Shown here: positions 46,054-54,814 of the stretch, piece by piece
How the letters are laid out: every line of letters begins with the position of its first letter
How positions within the stretch are numbered: position 1 is the first letter of the stretch
NCBI GenBank assembly: GCA_030529365.1
Contig: JAUMXB010000015.1
Location: 1 to 58,183, forward strand
DNA length: 58,183 bases
From: Cardiobacteriaceae bacterium
GTDB taxonomy: Bacteria; Pseudomonadota; Gammaproteobacteria; Cardiobacteriales; Cardiobacteriaceae
Direction of reading: 5' to 3'
The notes under the pieces: generated by a model
Database searches by the model: none
What the model was told of the DNA's origin: nothing
What the model saw: the letters and a program-made list of their open reading frames with translations, nothing else
Translations under genes and position numbers: made by a program

Positions 46054-47460
46054 ATGGCCGGACAGTCGCACAATCTCGACCTCAGTCTCAAACAGCAGCT
46101 CACCCTCACGCCGCAGCTCCAGCAAGCCATCAAAATCCTTAACATGAGCACGCTCGAGCTGCAACAGGAAATCTCGCAAATGCTCGCGCACAACTTCATG
46201 CTCGAAGCCAAAAGCGAATTTTCCCTGGAAAGCGCGCGTGAAGAAGACGGCGAACCGGCAGAAGGCCTCACCGGCATCCTCTCCGACGAACTGGAATACG
46301 ACGCCGAATGGGACGACCATTACGACCACGACTGGCAAGACCACCAACCCTACCAGGAAGAAGCGCCCAATCTCGAGCAATTCGTCAGCCACACTCCCCA
46401 TCTCGGCGAATACCTCTGTGAACAGATCGCGCAAATGCCGATAGATCCTGCCCTGAAACACAACGCGGAAATTCTCGTTTACCTTCTCGATGAAAACGGC
46501 TACCTATACGAAAATCTCAAGGAAATCGCGGACAACCACCACACTTCCGAAAAAGCCATGGCCAAGGCGCTCACCGTCGTGCAAAGCTGCCTGCCGAGCG
46601 GCGTCGGCGCGCGCAGCCTTGAAGAATGCCTGAATCTGCAAATCGCCCTCCTGCCGCGCGACACCCCCTACCTCGAACTCCTTGAACGCATCATGGCGCG
46701 CCATTTTCTCTTCATCGCCAAAAACCCGAAAATGATCCGCCAGCGCCTCAACATCAGCGAAGCCGACTACAACCACGCCATCGCCCTGCTGAAAAGCCTC
46801 GATCCCCTGCCCGGGCAGAACTTCGCCAATGCCGCGCCGCAATTCGTGCAACCGGAAATCATCGTGCGCGAAAAAAACGGCATCAGCTACGTGGAAACCG
46901 GCGACACCCTGCGCCCCGACATCGAACTCAACACTGCCTACGCCAAACTCGTGGAACACTGCGCGGAAAAAGACCGCGTGCTCCTCTCCGCGCAGCTCCA
47001 GGAAGCACGCTGGTTTCTGACCGCTCTCGATAAACGCGCCGACACCGTCAAACGCGTGGCCAGCGTCATCGTCGCCATCCAGCAGGACTTCTTCCAGGAA
47101 GGCCCGACCGCCATGCGCCCGCTCACCCGCCAGAAAATTGCGGAAATGCTCGACATCCACGAATCCACCGTCTCGCGCGCCGTCAACGGCAAATACCTCA
47201 CCTGCAAGCGCGGCATCTACGAACTGCGCTACTTCTTCAGCACCCAGCTGGAAAACAGCGACGGCGACGAACAGTCTGCCACCGCCATCAAAGCCATCAT
47301 CGAAAAAATCATCCAGAACGAAGACCCGAAACGCCCCCTCTCCGACCAGGCCATCAGCGACCTGCTTGCCAAAGAAGGGCAACAGGTCGCACGCCGCACC
47401 ATCAGCAAATACCGCGAACAAATGAACATCCCCGCCACCGCGCAGCGCCGCAAGAGATAA
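46054..47460 (+). CDS. rpoN: RNA polymerase sigma-54 factor
   Basis: Sigma-54 directs transcription of nitrogen and many stress genes with AAA+ activators. The 468-aa protein has the Gln/Leu-rich region I (LKQQLTLTPQLQQAIKIL), an acidic region II (DAEWDDHYDHDWQDHQ), core-binding repeats, the helix-turn-helix DIHESTVSRAVNGKYL and the C-terminal RpoN box ARRTISKYREQ. It ends the lpt operon. The usual downstream genes (hpf, ptsN, rapZ) are absent; a repeat carrying a MITE follows. Confidence 0.97.
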   Translation: MAGQSHNLDLSLKQQLTLTPQLQQAIKILNMSTLELQQEISQMLAHNFMLEAKSEFSLESAREEDGEPAEGLTGILSDELEYDAEWDDHYDHDWQDHQPYQEEAPNLEQFVSHTPHLGEYLCEQIAQMPIDPALKHNAEILVYLLDENGYLYENLKEIADNHHTSEKAMAKALTVVQSCLPSGVGARSLEECLNLQIALLPRDTPYLELLERIMARHFLFIAKNPKMIRQRLNISEADYNHAIALLKSLDPLPGQNFANAAPQFVQPEIIVREKNGISYVETGDTLRPDIELNTAYAKLVEHCAEKDRVLLSAQLQEARWFLTALDKRADTVKRVASVIVAIQQDFFQEGPTAMRPLTRQKIAEMLDIHESTVSRAVNGKYLTCKRGIYELRYFFSTQLENSDGDEQSATAIKAIIEKIIQNEDPKRPLSDQAISDLLAKEGQQVARRTISKYREQMNIPATAQRRKR

Positions 47461-47477
47461 CAAAAAATTCTTAAAAA

Positions 47478-47890
47478 TAGTTATTTTTTTACTATCATCA
47501 AACACTACTGTCCGGAATAATTCTTAATAGAAAATAATATGTTGAAAAAACCCTAAAAATCGAAAAACAATTGCGGAATCAAACCCTTATCCCCGTGAAA
47601 CTCGCCAGAGCTCGCGAGCGAGATTGGGGTTGGGGTGAGAATAGCAAACAATATACTGATGTTGATGGAATTATTGCCCTTCGGGCAATCTCCTCTCTGC
47701 CCCTTCGGGGCATTTCTCGCTGCGCGAGCTGTTCCCCCCCGTAGGGGGAGATTTTGAGTGCAATCTTCAATTTTGTGCAAATGCCTTACTCTGCTGATTC
47801 AATTTAAGAATTATTCCAGACAGTAGTGCATCATCAAGTGCTTACAATGAGAAAATATCTCATAATAAGCGCTTATACATGACAAAAAAC
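47478..47890. repeat. AAGCGCTT palindromic repeat, copy 19, split by an inserted element
   Basis: Left part 47478-47502; right part 47830-47890 with a damaged core AAGTGCTT (47836-47843) and an intact core (47867-47874) 31 bp apart. Removing the insertion and one ATCATCAA restores the normal family layout, with a TTTTTTACTATCATCA arm running into the first core. Confidence 0.85.
47502..47829. mobile_element. MITE-like non-autonomous element with terminal inverted repeats and 8-bp target duplication
   Basis: Terminal inverted repeats at 47503-47527 and 47804-47828 match at 24 of 25 positions (outer end CACTACTGTC, inner end ATTCTTAA). ATCATCAA is present on both sides (47494-47501 and 47830-47837), an 8-bp target duplication. 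The 328-bp interior has no transposase; it contains GC-rich hairpins such as GCCCTTCGGGC and GCCCCTTCGGGGC, and CCCCC/GGGGG. It sits inside a palindromic repeat. An 8-bp duplication is known for IS1595-like and some other families, so the mobilising transposase would be encoded elsewhere. Confidence 0.85.
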
Positions 47891-47909
47891 CATCACAAAC
47901 AGCATAATC

Positions 47910-48599
47910 ATGAAACCCGATCCGCAATCCCCCATCAAACGCATCCTCCTCGTTGAAGACGACCCGGCCATTGCCGATCCACTGAGCTACGCCCTCGCCC
48001 GCGAAAACTGGCACGTCAACTGGTGTGCCACCGGCCGTGATGCATTGAGCACGCTTGCGATAAGCCCGTTCGACTGCATCCTGCTCGACATCGGCCTGCC
48101 TGATACCGACGGCTTTGCACTCTGCCGGGAAATCCGCAAAACGCTCGATACGCCGCTCATCTTCCTCACCGCGCGCAACGACGAAATCGACCGCATCGTC
48201 GGCCTCGAACTCGGCGCTGACGACTACCAGGGCAAGCCCTTCAGCAGTCGCGAACTCATCTCGCGCATCAAGGCCGTCTGCCGCCGCGCCGTGCCTGTTG
48301 CGGCAAGCGCTTCTCCCGTCTGGCAGCACGACGAAGCCGCGCAAACCATCCGCTATCACGGCACCCCTCTCGACCTCACCCGCTACGAATACCGTCTGCT
48401 CCGCCACTTCCTCGCCTATCCCGGGCAAACCTTCGACCGCGACCATCTCGTCAATACCCTGTGGGATCACCCCGATCATATCGACAACCGCACCGTGGAC
48501 AGCCACATCAAAACCCTGCGACAAAAGCTGCGCGCCATCACGCCCGAGCATGACCCCATTCGTACCCGCCGTGGCTACGGTTATCAACTGGATGGTTGA
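47910..48599 (+). CDS. OmpR/PhoB-family response regulator, CreB-like, without adjacent kinase
   Basis: A 229-aa two-domain regulator. The receiver has acidic VEDD (16-18), phospho-acceptor Asp60 (CILLDIGLPDTDGF), Thr87 in FLTARN and Lys109 in GADDYQGKPF. The C-terminal winged helix has LTRYEYRLLRHFLAYPGQTFDRDHL and RTVDSHIKTLRQKLRAI. Overall it most resembles CreB, the regulator of the E. coli Cre system. No histidine kinase gene follows; a repeat and a tRNA do. The partner kinase must lie elsewhere. Confidence 0.92.
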   Translation: MKPDPQSPIKRILLVEDDPAIADPLSYALARENWHVNWCATGRDALSTLAISPFDCILLDIGLPDTDGFALCREIRKTLDTPLIFLTARNDEIDRIVGLELGADDYQGKPFSSRELISRIKAVCRRAVPVAASASPVWQHDEAAQTIRYHGTPLDLTRYEYRLLRHFLAYPGQTFDRDHLVNTLWDHPDHIDNRTVDSHIKTLRQKLRAITPEHDPIRTRRGYGYQLDG

Positions 48600-48676
48600 T
48601 TTTTCTCATTAATAAGCGCTTATCATGAGAAATTTTCTCACAATAAGCGCTTAATCTTGAGAAAAATACACTATTT
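48599..48676. repeat. AAGCGCTT palindromic repeat, copy 20 (paired cores)
   Basis: Cores 48614-48621 and 48645-48652, 31 bp apart, around TGAGAAATTTTCTCA. The rest of 48677-48890 shows no gene. Confidence 0.88.
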
Positions 48677-48890
48677 CACAAGAAATCCTGTCCAGCATCG
48701 CAACATGGACAGACACTAAAGAACGACAGGCAAACTCGCCCTTTTCTCCTGAAAAAACTTGGCAGAACTGGATACCGCGCAGCGCGCAATGGTGTTGCAG
48801 AGTTGCAGATGCGTAACACTATTTTCAGCGCCATACTGACAAAAAGCGCGTAATGCGCAAAAAAGACAGAAAAAAACATTCGCGCAACAA

Positions 48891-48916
48891 AAAAAGCGCT
48901 ATTGAAAGCGCTTTTT
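48891..48916 (-). terminator. Terminator downstream of tRNA-Pro
   Basis: Perfect 10-bp stem AAAAAGCGCT (48891-48900) / AGCGCTTTTT (48907-48916), 6-nt loop, T-run on the minus strand (48888-48895 are A on plus). Probably bidirectional. Confidence 0.88.
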
Positions 48917-48972
48917 TCAGGATATTTTTCATTTCTTCAAAGAATTTGCATATACAATGCAGAAAGAGAATT

Positions 48973-49049
48973 TGGTCGGGGAGACAGGATTTGAACCTGC
49001 GACCCCTTGCACCCCATGCAAGTGCGCTACCAGGCTGCGCTACACCCCG
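48973..49049 (-). tRNA. tRNA-Pro (anticodon GGG)
   Basis: 77-nt cloverleaf with encoded CCA (48973-48975). Acceptor CGGGGTG/CTCCCCG, D-arm GCGC-AGCCTGGTA-GCGC, anticodon stem CTTGC/GCAAG with loop ATGGGGT (anticodon GGG), and T-arm GCAGG-TTCAAAT-CCTGT. The acceptor stem contains a U6-U67 mismatch; the rest pairs normally. Confidence 0.95.
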
Positions 49050-49084
49050 AACCAGACGCGCCATTATACGGAGAGGAAAAATTC

Positions 49085-49849
49085 ATGCAAGCATATTCGC
49101 AAAATTTATGGCTGGCGGCAGATTGGCCGCTGCAAGATCAGGTCGTTGCCGGTGTATCGCTCACCATGCACCCGCAAAAACCGCAAGGTTTCAACCTCGC
49201 CCTGCATGTGGATGACGATGCCGATGCCGTACAAAAACGCCGCGCCACCCTGCTGCAAAACCTGCCGACCAGCGCCCAACCGATGTGGCTGTCGCAAGTG
49301 CATGGCCATGCCATCGCAGACGACCGCCATTACACCCCGGGCATGGAGGCCGATGCCGCCATCAGCCGCTCTCCGCAATGGATGCCGATCGTGATGACTG
49401 CCGACTGTCTCCCCATTCTCCTCTCCGACGCGCATGGCAATACCGTGGCTGCCATTCATGCCGGCTGGCCCGGTTTGCACCAGAACATCATTGCCCGCAC
49501 CATTGCCGCCATGAACGTGACGGGCAATGCCCTGTATGCCTGGATAGGCCCTGGCATTTCCGCGGCCAATTATGAAGTGGACCTGCCGTTTTACCAACGC
49601 TTTGTCGCCATGGACAGCGCTTACGCCGCACATTTCCAGGCCAACCGCCCCGGCCATTTCCTTGCCGACCTGCCCGCCATCGCCCGCAGCCAGCTGCGCC
49701 ATGCCGGTGTGCCGCAAGCGCATATCTTCGCCAGCAACCATTGCAGCTTTGCCGACACACGCTTCTTCTCGCACCGGCGCGACCGCCACAAGGCCGGACG
49801 CATGGCGAGTTTTATCGTCCAACGTGAGTCCACAGAAACCTGCGCGTAA
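49085..49849 (+). CDS. pgeF: Peptidoglycan editing factor / laccase-domain protein
   Basis: The 254-aa YfiH-type protein. The zinc/copper-binding active-site residues are in place: His73 (SQVHG), Cys108 (TADCLP) and His125 (AIHAGWPGL). PgeF removes wrongly incorporated residues from muropeptide precursors in E. coli; older annotations call it polyphenol oxidase. Start at 49085 follows AGAGGAAA. It is divergent from tRNA-Pro. Confidence 0.94.
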   Translation: MQAYSQNLWLAADWPLQDQVVAGVSLTMHPQKPQGFNLALHVDDDADAVQKRRATLLQNLPTSAQPMWLSQVHGHAIADDRHYTPGMEADAAISRSPQWMPIVMTADCLPILLSDAHGNTVAAIHAGWPGLHQNIIARTIAAMNVTGNALYAWIGPGISAANYEVDLPFYQRFVAMDSAYAAHFQANRPGHFLADLPAIARSQLRHAGVPQAHIFASNHCSFADTRFFSHRRDRHKAGRMASFIVQRESTETCA

Positions 49850-49966
49850 TCAACGTCTATTTCCGTTCTCCAGCAGCCTTGAAAAATAAACGCCTTCAAG
49901 GAAATGGCCATATGGCATTCGTCTGGGGCGCGCTATATACTCCCGCTTTTTGCGAGGAGAAAAGCC

Positions 49967-51181
49967 ATGGGAATCAGAGATTGTCGCGTGCTGCTGCTGG
50001 AGGGCATACACCCCAATGCCGCAGCATTGTTTGCCGGGGAAGGTTTTCACCAGGTACGGGTGGAAAGCGCCGCACTTGACGGAGAAGCACTGACCCGTGC
50101 CTTAAGCGAGGCCGATATCGTCGGCATCCGTTCCCGCACCCATTTGACTGCCGACGTTCTCGCCCGCGCGCCACACCTGAAAACCATCGGCTGCTTCTGC
50201 ATCGGCACCAATCAGGTGGATCTGGATGCGGCCGCCCGACACGGCATTCCCGTATTCAACGCGCCTTTTTCCAATACCCGCTCCGTGGCCGAACTGGTCA
50301 TCGCACAAATCATCTCCCTGCTGCGCGGCATGACGGACAAGAGCCACTGCGTCCATACCGGCAGCTGGCCGAAGCGCGCCAAAGGCTCCTTTGAGGCGCG
50401 GGGCAAAACGCTCGGCATCATCGGCTATGGCAATATCGGTGCCCAGCTTTCCGTGCTTGCGGAGGGCTTGGGCATGCGCGTCATCTATTATGATGTGCTG
50501 ACCAAATTGCCACTGGGCAATGCCGAGCCAGTGCTTGCCATGAGCGATCTGCTGGCGCGTGCTGATGTCGTCACCCTGCATGTGCCGCAATTGCCATCCA
50601 CGAAAAACATGATCGGCGCACGCGAGCTGGCGCAGATGAAGCCAGGCTCCGTGCTCATCAATGCCGCACGCGGCCATTGCGTGGATATCCCGGCGCTTGC
50701 TGCTGCCTTGCGCAGCGGGCATCTGATGGGCGCTGCGCTCGACGTCTTCCCGGAAGAACCGGCCAATACTGACGAAGCGCTTGATTGCGAGCTGCGTGGC
50801 ATGGCCAACGTCATCCTCACGCCGCATATCGGTGGTTCCACCGAAGAAGCGCAAGCCAATATCGGCCTGGAAGTCGCGGAAAAGATGCTCAGCTATCTTT
50901 TGCGCGGAACGACGAGCGGAGCCGTCAATTTCCCGGAAGTCAGCCTGCCGCGCCAGCCGGGCACGCATCGCCTTGTGCATATCCATCACAACCAGCCTGG
51001 CGTGCTCTCCGCTGTCAACCAGATGTTTGCCGCCAAGGGAATCAACATCACGGCACAAACCCTGATGACTCGCGGAGAAATCGGCTATCTCCTCATGGAT
51101 GTGGATGACAGCAACGCACAAGTAGCGCTGGAAAATATCCGCCAGATAGACGGCACCATCCGCGTACGATTGCTGGGTTAA
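49967..51181 (+). CDS. serA: D-3-phosphoglycerate dehydrogenase
   Basis: First enzyme of serine synthesis, 404 aa. It has the substrate- and NAD-binding domains (IGYGNIGAQLSVLAEGLGM, the Rossmann loop; NAARGHCVD; LTPHIGGSTEEAQ with the catalytic His) and a C-terminal ACT domain (LVHIHHNQPGVLSAVNQMFAAKGINITAQ) that mediates serine feedback. The start at 49967 has a GAGGAG site; an extension upstream to 49904 is not family-like. The length and ACT type match the E. coli enzyme. Confidence 0.96.
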   Translation: MGIRDCRVLLLEGIHPNAAALFAGEGFHQVRVESAALDGEALTRALSEADIVGIRSRTHLTADVLARAPHLKTIGCFCIGTNQVDLDAAARHGIPVFNAPFSNTRSVAELVIAQIISLLRGMTDKSHCVHTGSWPKRAKGSFEARGKTLGIIGYGNIGAQLSVLAEGLGMRVIYYDVLTKLPLGNAEPVLAMSDLLARADVVTLHVPQLPSTKNMIGARELAQMKPGSVLINAARGHCVDIPALAAALRSGHLMGAALDVFPEEPANTDEALDCELRGMANVILTPHIGGSTEEAQANIGLEVAEKMLSYLLRGTTSGAVNFPEVSLPRQPGTHRLVHIHHNQPGVLSAVNQMFAAKGINITAQTLMTRGEIGYLLMDVDDSNAQVALENIRQIDGTIRVRLLG

Positions 51182-51208
51182 CGGTGCAAAAATCGAAACA
51201 AGGTTTTT

Positions 51209-51225
51209 ATGCTGCATTGCAGCAT
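51209..51225. promoter_or_regulatory. Perfect palindrome sharing a 12-mer with the downstream promoter spacer
   Basis: ATGCTGCA-T-TGCAGCAT, an 8+1+8 perfect inverted repeat. Its right 12 bases GCATTGCAGCAT (51214-51225) recur exactly at 51321-51332 within the promoter spacer 107 bp downstream. There is no T-run, so it is not a terminator; a repressor operator pair is a possible reading. Confidence 0.5.
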
Positions 51226-51315
51226 AAGATTCAAAACCCGAGATTAAAGCGCAACAGTATGTTTAATATATAAAAAATATATGTGCAAAAAGTCACAAAA
51301 AGTTTTTATTTTTTC

Positions 51316-51344
51316 TTGACGCATTGCAGCATTGTCTCTATAAT
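51316..51344 (+). promoter_or_regulatory. Near-consensus sigma-70 promoter
   Basis: TTGACG (51316-51321), 17-bp spacer, TATAAT (51339-51344), followed by a GC-rich discriminator GCGCCCC. It resembles the tRNA promoters in this window (AATGCGCGCTC after the -10). Confidence 0.85.
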
Positions 51345-51350
51345 GCGCCC

Positions 51351-51427
51351 CAACATCATCGATGTTATCTCCTCTATATCCTCCTTTGGTGGTTGTTTGC
51401 CGGATCTTTGGATCCGGCATTTTTTTT
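51351..51427 (+). ncRNA. Candidate small RNA (~77 nt) with intrinsic terminator
   Basis: Transcription from the promoter at 51316-51344 would begin near 51351 and end at the T-run at 51420-51427. The predicted RNA starts with a hairpin AACATC-ATC-GATGTT (51352-51366), has a single-stranded pyrimidine-rich middle (CUCCUCU, AUCCUCCUUU) and ends in the terminator stem. The UCCUCCUU stretch is complementary to Shine-Dalgarno sequences, as in several regulatory sRNAs. There is no downstream gene on this strand, so it is not an mRNA leader. No known sRNA family is recognised. Confidence 0.6.
51399..51427 (+). terminator. Terminator of the candidate sRNA
   Basis: GCCGGATC (51399-51406) / GATCCGGC (51411-51418), TTTG loop, then A and eight T. 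Confidence 0.9.
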
Positions 51428-51644
51428 GCCCAAATATCGGAAGACGGACATCTGCATAAACAGCAAAAGCTGCCGACATCGGCAGAAACTGATCCAGAAA
51501 AGGCCGCGCGCATCGACAAAGCCAAGCGGGCTCTGCTGAATATGCAAAACAAGGTACAAATCGTAAGCCATGCACAAACAACAATGCTCGCCCTTCTCTG
51601 AACAGAAAGATTCATGCGCCGCGCTGCCTTGCCGCAAAGGCGCA

Positions 51645-51678
51645 TAAAAAAGCCCGCAAGCCGACAACGGCTGCGGGC
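51645..51678 (-). terminator. Terminator after the YdcH-like gene
   Basis: GCCCGC-A-AGCCG (51652-51663) pairs with CGGCT-GCGGGC (51668-51678) with one bulge; seven T follow on the minus strand. Confidence 0.85.
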
Positions 51679-51698
51679 AGAGCAGAGAGAAAAACCGG

Positions 51699-51932
51699 TC
51701 AGGCTTTTCGTTCAGCGTCCTTGGCCTTGACGATACGGGTCAACTCGTCTTTCAGGCGCAGTTTTTCCCGTTTTTTCTGGTCGATTTCATCGTGACGGGA
51801 AGCGACAGCAACGGGATCGTTTTCCAGGCGGGCGATTTCTTCGTCCAGTTCATTGTGTTCGTTGAAAAGGCGCGCAAAGTGGTTGTCATTCTGGCGCAGT
51901 TCGTTAATCAGATCGCGGTATTCGTGCAGCAT
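51699..51932 (-). CDS. YdcH-like DUF465 coiled-coil protein
   Basis: A 77-aa helical protein: MLHEYRDLINELRQNDNHF, LFNEHNELDEEIARLE and the KKREKLRLKDELTRIV end match DUF465/YdcH, small two-helix proteins of unknown role. The start at 51932 follows a GGAGACA site; extension upstream to 52034 would overlap the glnA end. Followed by a good terminator. Confidence 0.9.
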   Translation of the reverse strand: MLHEYRDLINELRQNDNHFARLFNEHNELDEEIARLENDPVAVASRHDEIDQKKREKLRLKDELTRIVKAKDAERKA

Positions 51933-52011
51933 GTTGTCTCCTTGATAAAGAGGGTTGGATAATTTTTGGGAAGTATAGCGCGCTTTTGTGCCGGCAGACA
52001 GCAAAACGCGC

Positions 52012-53421
52012 TTAGCAGCTGTAATACAATTCAAATTCCATCGGATGAACTTGCAGACGCATTTTTTCCACTTCCTGACGCTTCAGCTGGATATAGGCGG
52101 CAATCAGCTCGCTGCTGAATACGTCACCGGCCAACAGGAAGGCATGATCGGCTTCCAGCGCATCCAGCGCCTGCTCGAGGGAAAAGGCGACTTGCGGGAT
52201 ATTGTCGGCTTCTTCCGGCGGCAGGTCGTACAAGTCCTTGTCCATCGCTTCGCCAGGATGGATTTTGTTGCGGATGCCGTCAAGCCCGGCCATGAGCAGC
52301 GCGGCAAAGGCAAGATAGGGGTTGGCGGTGGAATCCGGGAAGCGCACTTCGATACGGCGCGCACGCGGATTGGTGATATGGGGAATGCGCACGGAAGCGG
52401 AGCGGTTGCGCGCAGAATAGGCGAGCATGACCGGCGCTTCGAAATGCGGCACCAGGCGCTTGTAGCTGTTCACCGACGGGTTGGTAAAGGCGTTCAGCGC
52501 GCGGGCATGCTTGATGACGCCGCCGATGTAGTACAGCGCAATATCGGAAAGGCCGCCATAGCTGTCGCCGGAAAAGAGGTTTTTGCCGTCTTTGGCGAGC
52601 GACATGTGCACGTGCATGCCGGAGCCGTTGTCGCCGACGAGCGGCTTGGGCATGAAGGTGGCGGTGCGCCCGGAGGCGTGAGCGACGTTGCGCACGACGT
52701 GCTTGAATTGCTGCACTTCATCCGCCTTGTGCAACAACGTATTGAAACGCACGCCGATTTCGCATTGCCCGGCCGTGGCGGTTTCGTGATGGTGCACTTC
52801 CACTTTCTGGCCGAGCTGTTCGAGCACGAGACACATTTCCGCACGCAAATCGCCAAGCGAATCGATGGGCGCGACCTGGGCATAGCCGCCCTTGGCGCCA
52901 GGGCGGTAGCCGGTATTGGCGCCATCCATTTTCGCTGCGGTATTCCAGGCGCCCTCTTCGCTTTGGATTTCAAACATGACTTTCTGCATGCTGTTTTCGT
53001 AGCGAATGCCATCAAATACGAAAAATTCGTTTTCCGGGCCGAAGAAAGCGGCATCGGCAATGCCCGAGGACTTGAGATAGGCTTCGGCACGGCGCGCCAC
53101 CGAGCGCGGGTCGCGGTCATAGCCTTGCATGGTGTCGGGTTCGATCACGTCGCAAATGACTACCAGGGTTTTGTAGGCGGCGAAAGGATCGATATAGACA
53201 GAATCAGGATCCGGCATGAGGATCATGTCGGAATTGTCGATGCCTTTCCAGCCCGCCACGGATGACGCATCGAACATGCTGCCCTCTTCAAAGAAATCCT
53301 CGTCAACACGCTCGACCGGATAGCTGATGCGCAACTGCTTGCCGTGCGTATCGGTAAAGCGCAGATCCACAAAGCGGATTTCCTCATCTTCAATGAGGTC
53401 GAGAATTTCAGAGACGTTCAT
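52012..53421 (-). CDS. glnA: Glutamine synthetase, type I
   Basis: It makes glutamine from glutamate and ammonia as a dodecamer. The 469-aa GSI-beta enzyme has [56 protein letters not shown] and SAVRIP-like SASVRIP. The adenylylation site is the Tyr in [11 protein letters not shown] near residue 397, so activity is probably controlled by GlnE. No glnL/glnG follows, and no clear sigma-54 promoter was found upstream by eye. Confidence 0.98.
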   Translation of the reverse strand: MNVSEILDLIEDEEIRFVDLRFTDTHGKQLRISYPVERVDEDFFEEGSMFDASSVAGWKGIDNSDMILMPDPDSVYIDPFAAYKTLVVICDVIEPDTMQGYDRDPRSVARRAEAYLKSSGIADAAFFGPENEFFVFDGIRYENSMQKVMFEIQSEEGAWNTAAKMDGANTGYRPGAKGGYAQVAPIDSLGDLRAEMCLVLEQLGQKVEVHHHETATAGQCEIGVRFNTLLHKADEVQQFKHVVRNVAHASGRTATFMPKPLVGDNGSGMHVHMSLAKDGKNLFSGDSYGGLSDIALYYIGGVIKHARALNAFTNPSVNSYKRLVPHFEAPVMLAYSARNRSASVRIPHITNPRARRIEVRFPDSTANPYLAFAALLMAGLDGIRNKIHPGEAMDKDLYDLPPEEADNIPQVAFSLEQALDALEADHAFLLAGDVFSSELIAAYIQLKRQEVEKMRLQVHPMEFELYYSC

Positions 53422-53546
53422 GAGTATTGCCTTGAATAATTTTCAGATAACGGCGGAAAACTGCCGGGCCGCGCCCGCGGCGAAAACGGCGGCTATTGTG
53501 CATCATGGCCTGTGTTTTTGCACGGTTTTGTTATCCCAGAAGCAGA

Positions 53547-53632
53547 ATGAGAAAATTTCTCACAATTAAGCGCTTAATGTGAGAAATTTTCTCACGATAA
53601 GCGCTTATAAATGGTAAAAAATTACTATTTTT
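53547..53632. repeat. AAGCGCTT palindromic repeat, copy 21 (paired cores)
   Basis: Cores 53568-53575 and 53599-53606, 31 bp apart, around TGTGAGAAATTTTCTCAC; both arm types (GAGAAAATTTCTC and GGTAAAAAATTACTAT) are present. Confidence 0.9.
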
Positions 53633-53645
53633 GCCAATTTTATGA

Positions 53646-54752
53646 TCAGTATGCCAGTTTTGCCTTGCTGCGCGCCGTCTTGCCGGCAATTTGCGCCACC
53701 ACATGCCCCGGGCGCACCATGTGGTTGCGCCCCAGTGCGTAAATCGTGCCAGCCACCGGCGCATGCAGCGTCAGGCGCGGTTGGCGCGGATCCAGCGGAT
53801 CAATCAGGTCGACCACAGCCTGCCCTTCTTGCACATGCGCTCCGGCCGCCACGTGGAATTGCAGCAAACCGGCATGCGGCGCAGTGATGCGTGCCACGCC
53901 ATCCAGCGGCGTAGCCAATGGCGGCGCCTCGGCAATCGCCGCTTCTCCGGCCACTGCTCCCAGGTATTGCAGGAAACGCAGGAAATTCGCCGCATCACGC
54001 TGTGCCGTCGCTTCATCGATATCTCGCTCGCCGCGCAATTCCAGCGTGGTGGCAAACGGAGTGGCCGCAAATGCCAGTCCCAGCTTGTCGGCCAGGCGCC
54101 ACCACGGCGCGGCAAAGGCTTCATCAAAAGCCATGCTGTACAGATCATCTTCCAGCAGCAACACTTCAAGTGCCATACACTGCGCCAGCGCTTCCGCCTG
54201 CGCCTGATGACGGCGGCTGGCAAAGGCATGGGCGCAGGCCACCGCATCGCAATGCACATCGATCACCGCATCGGCATCATGCGCCAGCAATTGCAGCTCT
54301 TTGCGCAAGCGCTCCGCTTCCAGTTGCGGCTGCCAGTTGTCGAGCGCTTCGCGGAAAGCCGCGCGGATGGCCTTTTTTTGCGCTTCCGCATCCAGCGCTT
54401 GCAGATGCTGCGCTTGCAGCAAGGGATAGGCGGCGTCCGCCAATTCCAGATAGCCGCGGTTGAAATTGCCGCTGTAATCAAAATCGAAACGCCCCAATTG
54501 ATAGCCGCCCAAAAACTGCCGCAATCCAATCGGATTGGCAATGGGCACCACCACGATCTCGCCGGTGATTTCCGCCTGCTCCAGCAAATGATGCAAGTGG
54601 TGCAGCATCAGCACGCCCGGCCACTCGTCGGCATGCAGCGCCGCCTGCACATAGACCTTCGGGCCACTGCCCGCGCGGCCGTAACGCCAAATGGCAAGCG
54701 ACGTATGCGAACCGGGCGAACCGGCGTCAAGAATCAGTTTTTCGGGGGTCAT
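53646..54752 (-). CDS. Succinylglutamate desuccinylase/aspartoacylase-family protein (M14-like)
   Basis: A 368-aa zinc carboxypeptidase-fold protein. VYVQAALHADEWPG supplies the first zinc His and Glu, VIDVHCD the second His, and IANPIGLRQF and YSGNFNRGY fit the substrate pocket. The C-terminal 70 residues look like a lipoyl/biotinyl-type beta domain (ITAPHAGLLQFHVAAGAHVQEGQAVVDLIDP), a combination found in some AstE/AspA-like proteins. Start 54752 has a GGAG site 6-9 bases upstream. The substrate is unknown. Confidence 0.88.
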   Translation of the reverse strand: MTPEKLILDAGSPGSHTSLAIWRYGRAGSGPKVYVQAALHADEWPGVLMLHHLHHLLEQAEITGEIVVVPIANPIGLRQFLGGYQLGRFDFDYSGNFNRGYLELADAAYPLLQAQHLQALDAEAQKKAIRAAFREALDNWQPQLEAERLRKELQLLAHDADAVIDVHCDAVACAHAFASRRHQAQAEALAQCMALEVLLLEDDLYSMAFDEAFAAPWWRLADKLGLAFAATPFATTLELRGERDIDEATAQRDAANFLRFLQYLGAVAGEAAIAEAPPLATPLDGVARITAPHAGLLQFHVAAGAHVQEGQAVVDLIDPLDPRQPRLTLHAPVAGTIYALGRNHMVRPGHVVAQIAGKTARSKAKLAY

Positions 54753-54814
54753 GCGTACTCCAATCCACGGCAAAGGCGCTACAATATCGGCCTTTTGCCA
54801 CAGGTTTTCAAGCT

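Larger units (their letters stand above)
51182..51698. other. Intergenic region carrying a candidate sRNA locus
   Basis: No protein gene is convincing here; a frame from 51362 lacks a ribosome site and runs through a terminator. The region contains a palindrome, a consensus promoter, a short transcribed unit and two terminators, listed separately. Confidence 0.6.

Noticed and set aside
51209-51225. serA terminator
   Set aside because: The stem is perfect but is followed by AAGATTC, not a T-run, on either relevant strand.
51362-51601. Plus-strand open frame of 79 codons in the sRNA locus
   Set aside because: No Shine-Dalgarno, crosses a strong terminator, no conservation-like pattern; the sRNA reading explains the region better.
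53422-53530. Sigma-54/NtrC control region for glnA
   Set aside because: Searched for the GG-N10-GC promoter pattern with the TTGC box and paired NtrC sites; nothing convincing by eye.
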